Part shown: positions 14,524-22,154 of the stretch, in pieces
Numbering within the stretch: position 1 is the first letter of the stretch
Layout: each line of letters opens with the position of its first letter
Assembly: GCA_035369845.1 (NCBI GenBank)
Contig: DAOOVD010000036.1
Span: 1-24,717 of the forward strand
DNA: 24,717 nt
Source: DAOOVD01 sp035369845
GTDB taxonomy: Bacteria > Bacillota > Desulfotomaculia > Desulfotomaculales > Pelotomaculaceae
Direction: 5' to 3'
The notes under the pieces: model-generated
Database searches by the model: none
Told to the model about the DNA's origin: nothing
What the model saw: the letters and a program-made list of their open reading frames with translations, nothing else
Translations under genes and position numbers: made by a program

Positions 14524-15876
14524 TCACAACTTCAAAGCCAGTTCAAGGGCTTCTGCCACTGTATCCGCGGTAAGTATGCCGATCTTTTCGCCGGCGGCAA
14601 CGGCACCCTGCCCGGAGAGCAAAAAACGTGTGAATCCCAGTTTGGAAGCCTCCTTAATCCTCTTTTCGACACCCGCTACGGGGCGGATTTCCCCGGTAAG
14701 ACCCACCTCGCCGGCACAAACCAGGCCCGGTTCCACAGGCGCATCCCTAAAACTGGACGCCAGGGCGAGCGCCACGGCAAGATCCGCCGCAGGCTCCTCC
14801 AGCCTCACCCCACCGACGGCGTTAACGTAAACGTCTTGGCTGCCCAGATTCAATCCCACCCTTTTTTCCAAAACGGCGGAAATCAGCGCTACCCGATTAT
14901 AGTCGACACCGGCGGTCATCCGGCGGGGCACACCGTAACCGCCGGGTGAAACCAGGGCCTGAATTTCCACCAGCAATGGCCTGGTTCCTTCCAGGGCAGC
15001 CGCCACGGCACAGCCGGGCACGTTGCCCCCGGGATGCTGAATTAAAAAAAAGCTGGAAGGATTGGTGACCTCAGATAAACCGCTTCCACTCATTTCAAAT
15101 ATCCCGATTTCGCTGGTGGAGCCGAACCTGTTTTTTACATTCCGGAGTATACGGAAAAACTGGTGGCGATCTCCCTCCAGATACATCACGGTGTCGACCA
15201 TGTGCTCCAGCACTCTGGGGCCGGCCAGCATTCCCTCTTTTGTCACGTGTCCGACCAGGAAAACCGAAATATCCGTGGTCTTCGCCAGCTTCATCAGCCG
15301 AACGGCACATTCCCGCACCTGGGCCACGCTGCCGGGAGCGGAAGAGACATCGTCCCTGTACATCGTCTGGATTGAGTCCACGACGACGACGCGCGGAGCC
15401 AGTTCTTCGATATAACGCTCAACAAGGTCCATATCCGTCTCGGCAACGAGCAGCAGACCCGGTGAAACGGCTCCCAGCCGTTCCGCCCTGAACCGCACCT
15501 GGTAAACCGATTCTTCGCCGGACACGTAAAGCACCTTCATCCTGCGGCTGAGGCGGGAGGCAACCTGCAGCAACAAAGTGGACTTGCCGATTCCCGGATC
15601 GCCCCCCACCAGGAGCAGGGAGCCGGGAACGACACCTCCGCCCAATACCCGGTCGATCTCGCCAATCCCTGTCGAAAAGCGCTCCTCCACAATGACGGGC
15701 ACGTCCGTCACCGGGCAGGGCGGTTTGCCCGGCGGAGACGTCACCCTGCCGGCTGACGCCGGGCTTACAAGTTCCTCCACCAGGCTGTTCCAGGCGCCGC
15801 AGCCGGGACAGCGCCCCAGCCAGCGTGTTGAACGGTGTCCGCATTCCTGACAGCAAAAATTCGACTTGGCACGCAT
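14524..15876 (-). CDS. radA: DNA repair protein RadA (Sms), branch-migration ATPase
   Basis: RadA is a hexameric helicase that drives branch migration in recombination. The 450 residues contain an N-terminal zinc finger (Cys 9, 12, 23, 26 in CQECGHRSTRWLGRCPGC), Walker A GGDPGIGKST (91-100), Walker B VVVVDSIQTMY and the RadA-specific KNRFG. A C-terminal Lon-protease-like domain follows (YVNAVGGVRLEEPAADLAVA). I start at ATG 15874-15876; a TTG two codons upstream is also possible. It has its own promoter 26 bases up and forms a tight pair with disA. Confidence 0.96.
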   Translation of the reverse strand: MRAKSNFCCQECGHRSTRWLGRCPGCGAWNSLVEELVSPASAGRVTSPPGKPPCPVTDVPVIVEERFSTGIGEIDRVLGGGVVPGSLLLVGGDPGIGKSTLLLQVASRLSRRMKVLYVSGEESVYQVRFRAERLGAVSPGLLLVAETDMDLVERYIEELAPRVVVVDSIQTMYRDDVSSAPGSVAQVRECAVRLMKLAKTTDISVFLVGHVTKEGMLAGPRVLEHMVDTVMYLEGDRHQFFRILRNVKNRFGSTSEIGIFEMSGSGLSEVTNPSSFFLIQHPGGNVPGCAVAAALEGTRPLLVEIQALVSPGGYGVPRRMTAGVDYNRVALISAVLEKRVGLNLGSQDVYVNAVGGVRLEEPAADLAVALALASSFRDAPVEPGLVCAGEVGLTGEIRPVAGVEKRIKEASKLGFTRFLLSGQGAVAAGEKIGILTADTVAEALELALKL

Positions 15877-15908
15877 CTGCAAAAACCCCGGAATTTTCTT
15901 ATTTCTAG

Positions 15909-15937
15909 ATTATAACATCCGGAACGCCTTACCACAA
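15909..15937 (-). promoter_or_regulatory. radA: Sigma-A promoter of radA-disA
   Basis: TTGTGG (15932-15937) and TATAAT (15909-15914) have a 17-base spacer and lie just upstream of radA. The leader would be about 26 bases. Confidence 0.75.
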
Positions 15938-16061
15938 GCCGTAAAAGCCGGGCCGCCGGCACTCCCGGACAATAACAAATATTCCGGGACGGACGCGAAA
16001 TTTGTTGTTTTACATGACTGACCCGCGGCTGATATATTTTCGACAACTCCCGGCAAAACAG

Positions 16062-16084
16062 CAAAACCGCCTTTAAAAAAGCGG
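16062..16084 (-). terminator. Probable terminator downstream of clpC
   Basis: On the minus strand CCGC and GCGG pair around a T/A-rich stem (TTT/AAA), followed by TTTTGCTGTTTT. It lies about 500 bases after clpC, beyond the repeat, and just before the radA promoter. Confidence 0.5.
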
Positions 16085-16550
16085 CTGGACTGCAGACAGT
16101 TGTCCGGAACCCCGGAGTTGAAGGATGCAGGCGATATTGCGCAGCACTTTCTTTTGCCATACTTTTTTTGGGCGGCGCCCTGTCACCTCTCACTCCCGGT
16201 GCTTCGCGCCGGCAGCACTTGCTGCTTGCCGCGGCGCTGCGCAATACAGTTTGCTGCTGACGAAGGTGTCGTTCTCGCCTGTGGTAGTTTGCAAAGCGCC
16301 TTGAGGTTGAAACGCCAGCTCAAATGCTTCGCGCCGGGTGAACCAGGGACTCGCATCACGTGACATTGGACCGCCTTCAACACACATCCTGTTGCGGTTC
16401 AGGCTTTCGCGGACACAAATTGGGGACATTCCTCCGAGGGAGGTGTGTCCCCCAACCGCTGTCCCCGCTCATCCAATATCGCATCCTCACTTCGCCCGGT
16501 TCACCTGCGGCGCTTTCGCAATGTCGTTCGCCGCTGACGAGGGCGCCGGC
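16085..16550. repeat. Dispersed palindromic intergenic repeat, copy C (composite)
   Basis: The first 65 bases match copy D (GGACTGCAGACA, GATATTGCGCAGC). From 16171 a palindrome opens with GGCGGCGCCCTGTCA and closes with TGACGAGGGCGCC. Inner arms share GGTGAACC(A/G)GG and CATTGGA/TCCAATAT. The core at 16366-16416 matches copies A and B. A separate hairpin, GGGGACA...CCTCC/GGAGG...TGTCCCC, lies near the centre (16420-16455). Short open frames here follow the palindrome and do not look like genes. It fills most of the 700-base gap between clpC and radA. Confidence 0.72.
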
Positions 16551-16580
16551 CGCCTGACCGGCCGCCGGCGGGCCAGCCGG

Positions 16581-19013
16581 TCAGATCTTCTCAACCTTTA
16601 TACCGGCGCCGGTTTCGTCCACATCGAGGAGCACCCGGTCACCCCGGCCGAATTTGCCTTTGAGGAATTCTTCGGATAGGCGGTCTTCAACCAGGCGGAG
16701 TATGGCGCGGCGCAGCGGTCTGGCGCCGAAAGCCTCGTCCAGCCCTTCCCTGGCCAGCAGGTTTTTGACTTCATCGGTAACCTCGATCTCGACTTCGTTT
16801 TCCTTGATTCTGCCGGCAACTTCCTTGAGCATGAGGTTTACGATTTCTTTAATATGTTCCCGGGTAAGGAAGTGGAAGACGATAATTTCATCCACCCTGT
16901 TCAGAAATTCCGGACGGAAAGTCCGCTTCAACTCGTCGGTGACTTTCCTCTTCATGTCTTCGTAGTCGTCCTTGCTGCGGTCGCCGGTGCGGAAACCGAG
17001 GGCGGCCTCCTTTTTTATCGCCTGCACGCCGACGTTTGAAGTCATTATGATCACGGTATTTCTGAAGTCGACCGTGCGGCCCTTCGCGTCGGTAAGCCTC
17101 CCGTCCTCCATGACCTGCAGCAGGATATTGAAAACCTCCGGGTGGGCCTTTTCTATTTCATCCAGCAGCACTACCGTATAGGGCTTCCGCCGCACCGCCT
17201 CGGTAAGCTGGCCGCCCTCCTCGTACCCGACATAGCCGGGGGGCGCTCCAACAAGCCGCGATACGGCAAATTTCTCCATGTACTCGGACATGTCGATTCT
17301 CACCATGGCGTCCTCGCTTCCGAACAGCGCATCCGCCAGGGCCCTGGCCAGCTCGGTTTTGCCCACGCCGGTGGGACCGAGGAATATGAATGAGCCGATG
17401 GGACGTTTCGGGTCTTTCAAGCCTGCCCGGGCCCTTCTTATTGCCCTGGAGACGGCGCGGATGGCCTCGTCCTGTCCTACTACCCGCTGGTGCAGGACTT
17501 CCTCCATGTTCAGAAGCCTCTCCGATTCTTCCTCGGCGAGCTTTTTCACGGGGACTCCGGTCCAACTGGACACGATATGGGCGATGGCGTCCTCGTCGAC
17601 CACCAGTTCCGCCTCACCCTTCTTCTGCTTCCAGGACTCCCTTATCCCTTCAAGTTCCACTTTCAGCTTCTGTTCCTGGTCGCGGAGCTCCGCCGCCTTC
17701 TCAAACTCCTGCCCGTTGACGGCGGCTTCTTTTTCCTTCTGCAGTTTCTCCAGCTTCTTTTCAAGCTCCTTCAATTCGGGCGGGGAGGTAAACGCCTGCA
17801 GCCTGGCCCTTGATCCGGCCTCATCCATCAAATCTATGGCCTTGTCGGGCAGAAACCGGTCGGTGATATAACGGCTGGACAATCTGGCCGCGGCCTCAAT
17901 CGCCCCGTCCGTAATTCTCACCCGGTGGTGGGCCTCATATTTGTCCCTGAGCCCTTTCAGGATCTGGACGGTCTCCTCCACCGTGGGCTCCGCCACCGTA
18001 ATGGGCTGGAAGCGCCGTTCCAGGGCGGCGTCCTTCTCCACGTGCTTGCGGTACTCATCGAGAGTGGTGGCGCCTATGCACTGCAATTCGCCCCTGGCCA
18101 AAGCCGGCTTCAAAATGTTGGCGGCGTCTATGGCGCCTTCCGCAGCCCCGGCTCCCACCAGGGTGTGGAGTTCGTCTATAAACATGACAATGTTTCCGGC
18201 CTTGCGTATTTCTTCTATAATCTTTTTCAGCCGCTCTTCAAACTCTCCCCGGTATTTTGTGCCGGCAACCAGAGAACCCATGTCCAGGGTTACCACGCGC
18301 TTGTTCGCCAGAATCTCCGGCACGTTGCCGTTTACAATCCGCTGGGCAAGCCCTTCCGCAATGGCGGTCTTGCCGACGCCGGGTTCGCCTATCAAAACAG
18401 GATTGTTTTTTGTGCGCCTGCTCAGGACCTGGATCACCCGCTCAATCTCCTTCTCCCTGCCGACCACGGGATCCAGTTTGTCCTCCCCGGCCAGCGTGGT
18501 GAGATCCCGTCCGAACTGATCCAGCGTGGGGGTATCGCCGCTCTTGACCTTGCCCGGCGCCTGCTCCTCGGCTCCGGCCTGGCCGCCCTGCAAATGGGCG
18601 GCAACAAGCGCCCGCACCTTGCGGTGGTCCGCCCCGTAGGCGTTCAAAACCTGGGCGGCAATTCCTTCGCCTTCCCGGATCAGCCCCAGAAGCAGGTGTT
18701 CGGTGCCGATGTAGTTATGTCCCATCCGGCGCGCTTCGTCGACCGAAAGCTCCAGCACCCTTTTCGCCCTGGGGGTCAGGGCAGGCTCGACCGCCTGTCC
18801 CCCGCCGGCCCCGTCCACCTGCGATATCGCCTTGCGCACTTTGTCCTCATCTATATTTACAGCAGCCAGCACTTTGGCCGCCACGCCCTCGCCTTCAAGG
18901 ATAAGGCCGAGCAACAGGTGCTCAGTTCCAACGTAAGGGTAGGAAGCTTTTTTGGCTTCTTCCTGGGCAAAATACAAAACTTTTTGCGCCCGCTCTGTAA
19001 ATCTTCCAAACAT
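16581..19013 (-). CDS. clpC: ATP-dependent Clp protease ATPase subunit ClpC
   Basis: ClpC unfolds substrates, including phospho-arginine-tagged proteins, and feeds them to ClpP. In 810 residues: two N-terminal Clp repeats (about 1-145; KASYPYVGTEHLLLGL and RMGHNYIGTEHLLLGL); AAA1 with Walker A GEPGVGKT (209-216) and VMFIDELH; a UVR/M-domain coiled coil (KEKEAAVNGQEFEKAAELRD) that binds the McsA/MecA type of adaptor; and AAA2 with GPTGVGKTE and VVLLDEIEKA. An ALGF loop probably docks ClpP. I start at ATG 19011-19013 after GGAGGTG, because MFGRFTERAQ is the family N-terminus; the frame continues 32 codons upstream into repeat sequence. An inserted palindrome, not a gene boundary, separates it from mcsB. 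Confidence 0.97.
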   Translation of the reverse strand: MFGRFTERAQKVLYFAQEEAKKASYPYVGTEHLLLGLILEGEGVAAKVLAAVNIDEDKVRKAISQVDGAGGGQAVEPALTPRAKRVLELSVDEARRMGHNYIGTEHLLLGLIREGEGIAAQVLNAYGADHRKVRALVAAHLQGGQAGAEEQAPGKVKSGDTPTLDQFGRDLTTLAGEDKLDPVVGREKEIERVIQVLSRRTKNNPVLIGEPGVGKTAIAEGLAQRIVNGNVPEILANKRVVTLDMGSLVAGTKYRGEFEERLKKIIEEIRKAGNIVMFIDELHTLVGAGAAEGAIDAANILKPALARGELQCIGATTLDEYRKHVEKDAALERRFQPITVAEPTVEETVQILKGLRDKYEAHHRVRITDGAIEAAARLSSRYITDRFLPDKAIDLMDEAGSRARLQAFTSPPELKELEKKLEKLQKEKEAAVNGQEFEKAAELRDQEQKLKVELEGIRESWKQKKGEAELVVDEDAIAHIVSSWTGVPVKKLAEEESERLLNMEEVLHQRVVGQDEAIRAVSRAIRRARAGLKDPKRPIGSFIFLGPTGVGKTELARALADALFGSEDAMVRIDMSEYMEKFAVSRLVGAPPGYVGYEEGGQLTEAVRRKPYTVVLLDEIEKAHPEVFNILLQVMEDGRLTDAKGRTVDFRNTVIIMTSNVGVQAIKKEAALGFRTGDRSKDDYEDMKRKVTDELKRTFRPEFLNRVDEIIVFHFLTREHIKEIVNLMLKEVAGRIKENEVEIEVTDEVKNLLAREGLDEAFGARPLRRAILRLVEDRLSEEFLKGKFGRGDRVLLDVDETGAGIKVEKI

Positions 19014-19072
19014 AACAACACCTCCATACATTAGTTGTCGGCGGCAACGAGTACTCGCCACATGTGGCGGCG

Positions 19073-19097
19073 CTTCGCCCGCAACCGCCGGGCGAAG
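19073..19097. repeat. GC-rich hairpin upstream of clpC
   Basis: CTTCGCCCG (19073-19081) and CGGGCGAAG (19089-19097) form a perfect 9-bp stem with a 7-base loop. Next to it (19057-19070) is the perfect palindrome CGCCACATGTGGCG. Both lie in the mcsB-clpC spacer, 45-85 bases from the clpC start. No T-run follows on the minus strand, so this is not a terminator. Confidence 0.65.
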
Positions 19098-19230
19098 CCG
19101 CGGCGGCAACTATGCGGGATTGCAGACTGTGCTGCGCTATTTCGCCCGCCTACTTCAGCCTCAAGGTAACGGCAGGTTGACTGCGGACTGGAACGAAGCG
19201 CACTTTCGTCTGCTTCGCACCGAATGAACC

Positions 19231-19449
19231 GGGGCAGCGCCCTGTCACAACTCACTCCCGGTGCTTCGCGCCGGCGGCACTTGCTACAAGCTTTAAGGCG
19301 AAACCGGGCCGCCTTCAACTCGCCGTCCCGGCTCGGTTCTGGCTGGCGCGGACGTCCGTTTCCGCACCCCTGTTTTCGCAGCCTCGCTGCGCAAAAGTGC
19401 TGCCTACGGCGCTTTCGCCATGTCGTTCGCCACTGACAAGAGCGCCGCC
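19231..19449. repeat. Dispersed palindromic intergenic repeat, copy B (about 220 bp)
   Basis: It opens with GGGGCAGCGCCCTGTCAC and closes with TGACAAGAGCGCCGCC, close to the ends of copy C. CTCACTCCCGGTGCTTCGCG is shared exactly with copy C (16190-16209), and GCAGCCTCGCTGCGC with copy A. The core is at 19304-19357. The arms pair imperfectly. I see no gene in the 465-base mcsB-clpC spacer. The segment 19120-19230 also resembles repeat sequence weakly. Confidence 0.72.
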
Positions 19450-19478
19450 CGCGTTTTTTAAGCCCCGCCGCCTTTGTT

Positions 19479-20549
19479 TCAGCCGGCTGGTCCTTCAAAT
19501 TCCTTTCTTATCAGTTGAGCCCTCAAAACGTCTCTCTGGTACGCCGGCAGATCCTGCCCCGCCATTTTTATTAAAAAAGCCGGCCTTATTTTTACCATCA
19601 GCTCGTTCAACAGCCTGGCGGGCAACCCCGACAAAAGCTTGAGCTCCATCCCGAGCCGGAGATCCGAGAGCAGCCGCATGGCCTCCTCCGATGTCAGAAT
19701 GCGGGCGTATTTGAGTATTCCGTAAGCCCGGTAGACGTGGTCCTCGATGATCTCCCGCCTGTCCCTGTACAGGGCCTGCCTTGCAGCCCGCTCCTGGGCC
19801 AGGATTTGCCTGGTTATCGAAACCAGGTTGTTGATGATCTCCTCCTCAGACTGCCCAAGCGTGATCTGGTTCGAAATCTGGAACAGGTCACCGAGGGCTT
19901 CGGTTCCCTCCCCGTAGAGCCCCCGCACCGTCAGGCCGAGTTTGCTGATAGCGTTCAGGACTCCGCCGAGTTGCTTGGTCAATTTCAAGCCGGGCAGGTG
20001 CAGCATCACTGAGGCGCGCATTCCCGTGCCGACATTGGTGGGGCATGAAGTGAGGTAGCCCAGTTTCTCGGAAAAAGCGTATTCCAGAGTTTTTTCCAGG
20101 CCGTCGTCCACCCTGTCCACGTTTTCCCAGGCTTCTTTGAGCTGAAGTCCCGGCAGCAGGCACTGGACTCTGAGGTGGTCCTCTTCATTGATCATGATGC
20201 TGATTACCTCGTCGTCACGCAGGACTACGGCCTTGGATTCAAAATTGTTCAAAAGATCGGGACTGATCAAATGCTTATCCACTAGTATCTGTCTGTCCAG
20301 GGGGGATAATTCGCGCAGGGGGGTCAACTCGAGCTTTCCCAAAAGTTCCGACGCCTCTGCGTTCCCCATCGCCAAACGGACAGCGTTGATCACATCTTCA
20401 GATCTTTTTCCGTCCAAAAGATGGGGAAATGGAATGCCGGCCAGATTCCTGGCAATCCTCACCCTGCTGCTGATAACCGTATCCGCCTCCGGCCCGTCGG
20501 CGTTCATCCAGCGGCTGTGCGCGTTGTTGACTGCGTCTTTCAGCGACAT
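19479..20549 (-). CDS. mcsB: Protein arginine kinase McsB
   Basis: McsB phosphorylates arginines in proteins, inactivates CtsR and marks proteins for ClpCP. The 356-residue protein has the phosphagen-kinase fold: SSRVRIARNLAGIPFPH (residues 27-43) contacts ATP, and SCPTNVGTGMRASVMLHLPG holds the conserved Cys and the nucleotide loop. A conserved RxxxRxxL-type C-terminal segment helps bind phospho-arginine in homologues; the C-terminus here is Arg-rich (LPAYQRDVLRAQLIRKEF). Its ATG overlaps the mcsA stop by one base (TGATG). Length is typical. clpC, usually adjacent, is 465 bases downstream. Confidence 0.96.
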   Translation of the reverse strand: MSLKDAVNNAHSRWMNADGPEADTVISSRVRIARNLAGIPFPHLLDGKRSEDVINAVRLAMGNAEASELLGKLELTPLRELSPLDRQILVDKHLISPDLLNNFESKAVVLRDDEVISIMINEEDHLRVQCLLPGLQLKEAWENVDRVDDGLEKTLEYAFSEKLGYLTSCPTNVGTGMRASVMLHLPGLKLTKQLGGVLNAISKLGLTVRGLYGEGTEALGDLFQISNQITLGQSEEEIINNLVSITRQILAQERAARQALYRDRREIIEDHVYRAYGILKYARILTSEEAMRLLSDLRLGMELKLLSGLPARLLNELMVKIRPAFLIKMAGQDLPAYQRDVLRAQLIRKEFEGPAG

Positions 20550-21073
20550 CAGGCTTCAGCCCCCTCTTCAAGGGTCTTTTCCAGCATCCGGATGCTGTCC
20601 CGGAGTTGCGCGGCCCTTTCGAACTCCTCGCGGCTGACAGCTTCCCTCATCTGGTTTTTCAACCTCTCAATTTCCTTGTTGAGCCGCGCGCGGCCGCCGG
20701 TACGCTCCGGCACTTTCCCGGTGTGTCTCGTACTGCCGTGAATCTTCCTCAAAAGCGGAAGCGTTCTTTCTTCAAAATTCGGGTAGCAGTCGCCGCAGCC
20801 CATGAGTCCCTGCTTGACGAACTGGCTCTCGGCAATCCCGCACCTCTCACATTTCTTGCCGGTTTCCACCGCAACGTTATAGCCGCCGCTTAATTCGTGA
20901 TTCAAAAGACTGGCGAGAAAATTCTGCAGGTTAAGCTGGGGGACGAAAACAAACCCCTGAGGCTTAATCTCCCCCGAGCACATCTCGCACAAATGACTTT
21001 CCCTCTTGTTTCCGTTGATTATCTCGGTATAATGCACCGTTGCAGGCCGCTGCCCGCAGCGCTCGCATAACAT
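20549..21073 (-). CDS. mcsA: McsA, zinc-finger activator of the McsB arginine kinase
   Basis: McsA binds and activates McsB and helps control CtsR. With the start chosen at ATG 21071-21073 (GGGAGGG seven bases upstream) it has 174 residues and begins MLCERCGQRPATVHYTE, like its homologues. Four C-x2-C pairs are intact: Cys 3/6, 29/32, 75/78 and 93/96, giving two zinc sites. A C-terminal UVR domain (KNQMREAVSREEFERAAQLR) resembles the UVR motif of ClpC. An ORF-based start ten codons upstream is less likely. It is coupled to mcsB by a one-base overlap and lies 31 bases after ctsR. Confidence 0.95.
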   Translation of the reverse strand: MLCERCGQRPATVHYTEIINGNKRESHLCEMCSGEIKPQGFVFVPQLNLQNFLASLLNHELSGGYNVAVETGKKCERCGIAESQFVKQGLMGCGDCYPNFEERTLPLLRKIHGSTRHTGKVPERTGGRARLNKEIERLKNQMREAVSREEFERAAQLRDSIRMLEKTLEEGAEA

Positions 21074-21104
21074 CACCAATCCCTCCCTTGCCGCTCCCGG
21101 CATT

Positions 21105-21566
21105 TTAATCCCTCAAAACAGCGGTAATCATCGCTTTCAGCAAGTTCGCCCTCAACTGGTCCCTTAACGGCAGACCCAGCCTCAGACTTTCACGGCTTAA
21201 AGCAGCCCGTATAAGCCTCGCCTCCCGCTTCGTGATCAGACCTTCTTCCTCCAGGCGTCCGACAAGTCCCTCGGAGTCGCTCTGCGAAATCGAGTCGCCG
21301 ATAATATTGCAAATCTCAAGAATCAGACCGGCTCTCTTGCCCAGAGGAAATTTTACTATTCTGATATACCCGCCGCCGCCCCTCCGGCTTTCCACAATGT
21401 ATCCCTGCCCGGTGGAAAACCGGGTGGTCAGAACGTAATTGATCTGTGACGGCACGCAGTTGAAGCGCACGGCAAGCTCGCTCCGCTGTATCTCAACGGA
21501 ATTGTGCGGGCTGTCTTTTAAAAGCTTCTTCAGGTAATTCTCGATAAGATCGGAAATGTTGGACAC
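21105..21566 (-). CDS. ctsR: Class III heat-shock repressor CtsR
   Basis: CtsR is a dimeric winged-helix repressor of clp genes that detaches on heat or arginine-kinase action. I start it at GTG 21564-21566 (MSNISDLIENYLKKLL...), giving 153 residues as in the family. The open frame runs 18 codons upstream to a TTG, but those codons overlap the -10 box and the operator. The N-terminal wing motif is RRGGGGYIRIV, the glycine-rich loop that senses temperature in Bacillus. The C-terminal half (SLRLGLPLRDQLRANLLKAM) is the McsB-facing domain. It heads the ctsR-mcsA-mcsB operon and is autoregulated through the operator at 21584-21600. Confidence 0.95.
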   Translation of the reverse strand: MSNISDLIENYLKKLLKDSPHNSVEIQRSELAVRFNCVPSQINYVLTTRFSTGQGYIVESRRGGGGYIRIVKFPLGKRAGLILEICNIIGDSISQSDSEGLVGRLEEEGLITKREARLIRAALSRESLRLGLPLRDQLRANLLKAMITAVLRD

Positions 21567-21583
21567 GTCTGTCACCACCGTAT

Positions 21584-21600
21584 ACTGACCTTTACTGACC
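21584..21600 (-). promoter_or_regulatory. ctsR: CtsR operator (tandem heptad)
   Basis: On the minus strand two GGTCAGT heptads are separated by AAA, close to the CtsR consensus RGTCAAA-NAN-RGTCAAA. It lies just downstream of the -10 box, over the expected start of transcription, so bound CtsR would block initiation. Confidence 0.88.
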
Positions 21601-21608
21601 TTAACTTT

Positions 21609-21636
21609 ATTATAGGTCAAAAAAAATATTTTTCAA
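21609..21636 (-). promoter_or_regulatory. ctsR: Sigma-A promoter of ctsR-mcsA-mcsB
   Basis: TTGAAA (21631-21636) and TATAAT (21609-21614) have a 16-base spacer. The CtsR operator begins nine bases past the -10 box. Confidence 0.85.
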
Positions 21637-21669
21637 TACTCTATAAATATTTTTACCTTTTCACATCGG

Positions 21670-21696
21670 AAAAAAACGGAACCGGCATCATCCGTT
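21670..21696 (-). terminator. Intrinsic terminator of tRNA-Asn
   Basis: On the minus strand AACGGA and TCCGTT form a 6-bp stem with a 10-base loop, followed by TTTTT. It separates tRNA-Asn from the ctsR promoter. Confidence 0.7.
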
Positions 21697-21739
21697 GAAG
21701 GGAACGTCTTCCGGCCGGACTTGCGGCGGGACAAAAAAA

Positions 21740-21814
21740 TGGCTCCCCGAGTAGGATTCGAACCTACAACCTACCGGTTAACAGCCGGTTGCTCTACCGT
21801 TGAGCTATCGGGGA
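21740..21814 (-). tRNA. tRNA-Asn (GTT anticodon)
   Basis: A 75-nt cloverleaf: acceptor TCCCCGA paired with TCGGGGA, anticodon loop CTGTTAA between ACCGG and CCGGT, T-loop GGTTCGAATCC, and an encoded CCA end. It is a single-gene unit with its own promoter and terminator. Confidence 0.94.
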
Positions 21815-21862
21815 ACGGTCAGTTTGAGATCTTTTTTGCGGATTCATTGTCTGACGAAAATT

Positions 21863-21891
21863 AATATACTACGATCCCGGCCCCCAGTCAA
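21863..21891 (-). promoter_or_regulatory. Sigma-A promoter of tRNA-Asn
   Basis: TTGACT (21886-21891) and TATATT (21863-21868) have a 17-base spacer. The spacer is G-rich, and the -35 box lies inside a CCCCC...GGGGG hairpin (21880-21901), so that hairpin is probably coincidental or regulatory rather than a terminator. Confidence 0.75.
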
Positions 21892-21986
21892 GAGCCGGGG
21901 GCAGGCAAGTTTTTGTCCGCTCATAACGCCAACGGTGAAAGACGCCCGCCGGGCATCACCCGGACCGTTGCCGAAAATTTTGCGGC

Positions 21987-22081
21987 GCCGACAGAACGGT
22001 GTTGACAAAAATATTGCATTTGGAATCACGAAGGCGAAGTAAGCCGTTTTGTGTGCCGACAGAGCGGTGTTGACAAAAACA
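21987..22081 (+). repeat. Direct repeat containing a -35 box, upstream of the GntR gene
   Basis: A 27-base unit, GCCGACAGA(A/G)CGGTGTTGAC followed by AAAAA(T/C)A, occurs at 21987-22013 and 22055-22081, 68 bases apart, with two differences. Both copies contain TTGACA, but only the second has a -10 box after it. The remaining stretch 21815-22154 holds only the two promoters and the operator. Confidence 0.85.
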
Positions 22082-22098
22082 TAACTACTGCATATACT
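22070..22098 (+). promoter_or_regulatory. Sigma-A promoter of the GntR-ABC operon
   Basis: TTGACA (22070-22075) and TATACT (22093-22098) have a 17-base spacer, one mismatch from consensus. The operator-like palindrome begins at its -10 box. Confidence 0.88.
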
Positions 22099-22128
22099 GT
22101 AAATATACTGTATATATAGTATAAACAG
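22088..22128 (+). promoter_or_regulatory. Probable operator of the YtrA-type regulator
   Basis: An A/T-rich imperfect inverted repeat, CTGTAAATATACT...AGTATAAACAG, is centred on TATATA and overlaps the -10 box and start region. YtrA-type GntR proteins usually bind such palindromes in their own promoters, so autorepression is inferred. Confidence 0.65.
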
Positions 22129-22154
22129 TAATAACAGCCAAGAGGCGGTGCGCT

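Noticed and set aside
15765..16244. Minus-strand frames at 15765-16244 and 19031-19498 sharing a C-R-R-E-A-P-G-V peptide
   Set aside because: The similarity comes from the shared nucleotide repeat (copies B and C). The frames have no start signal and run into radA and mcsB-clpC spacer sequence, so they are not treated as a gene family.
16181..16429. Other short frames within copy C
   Set aside because: They follow the palindrome on both strands and change frame between copies, so they do not support coding.
21880..21901. CCCCC...GGGGG hairpin before tRNA-Asn read as a terminator
   Set aside because: The minus strand has no T-run after it, and its loop side holds the -35 box of a good promoter. 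On the plus strand a short T-run follows, but no plus transcript enters from upstream.
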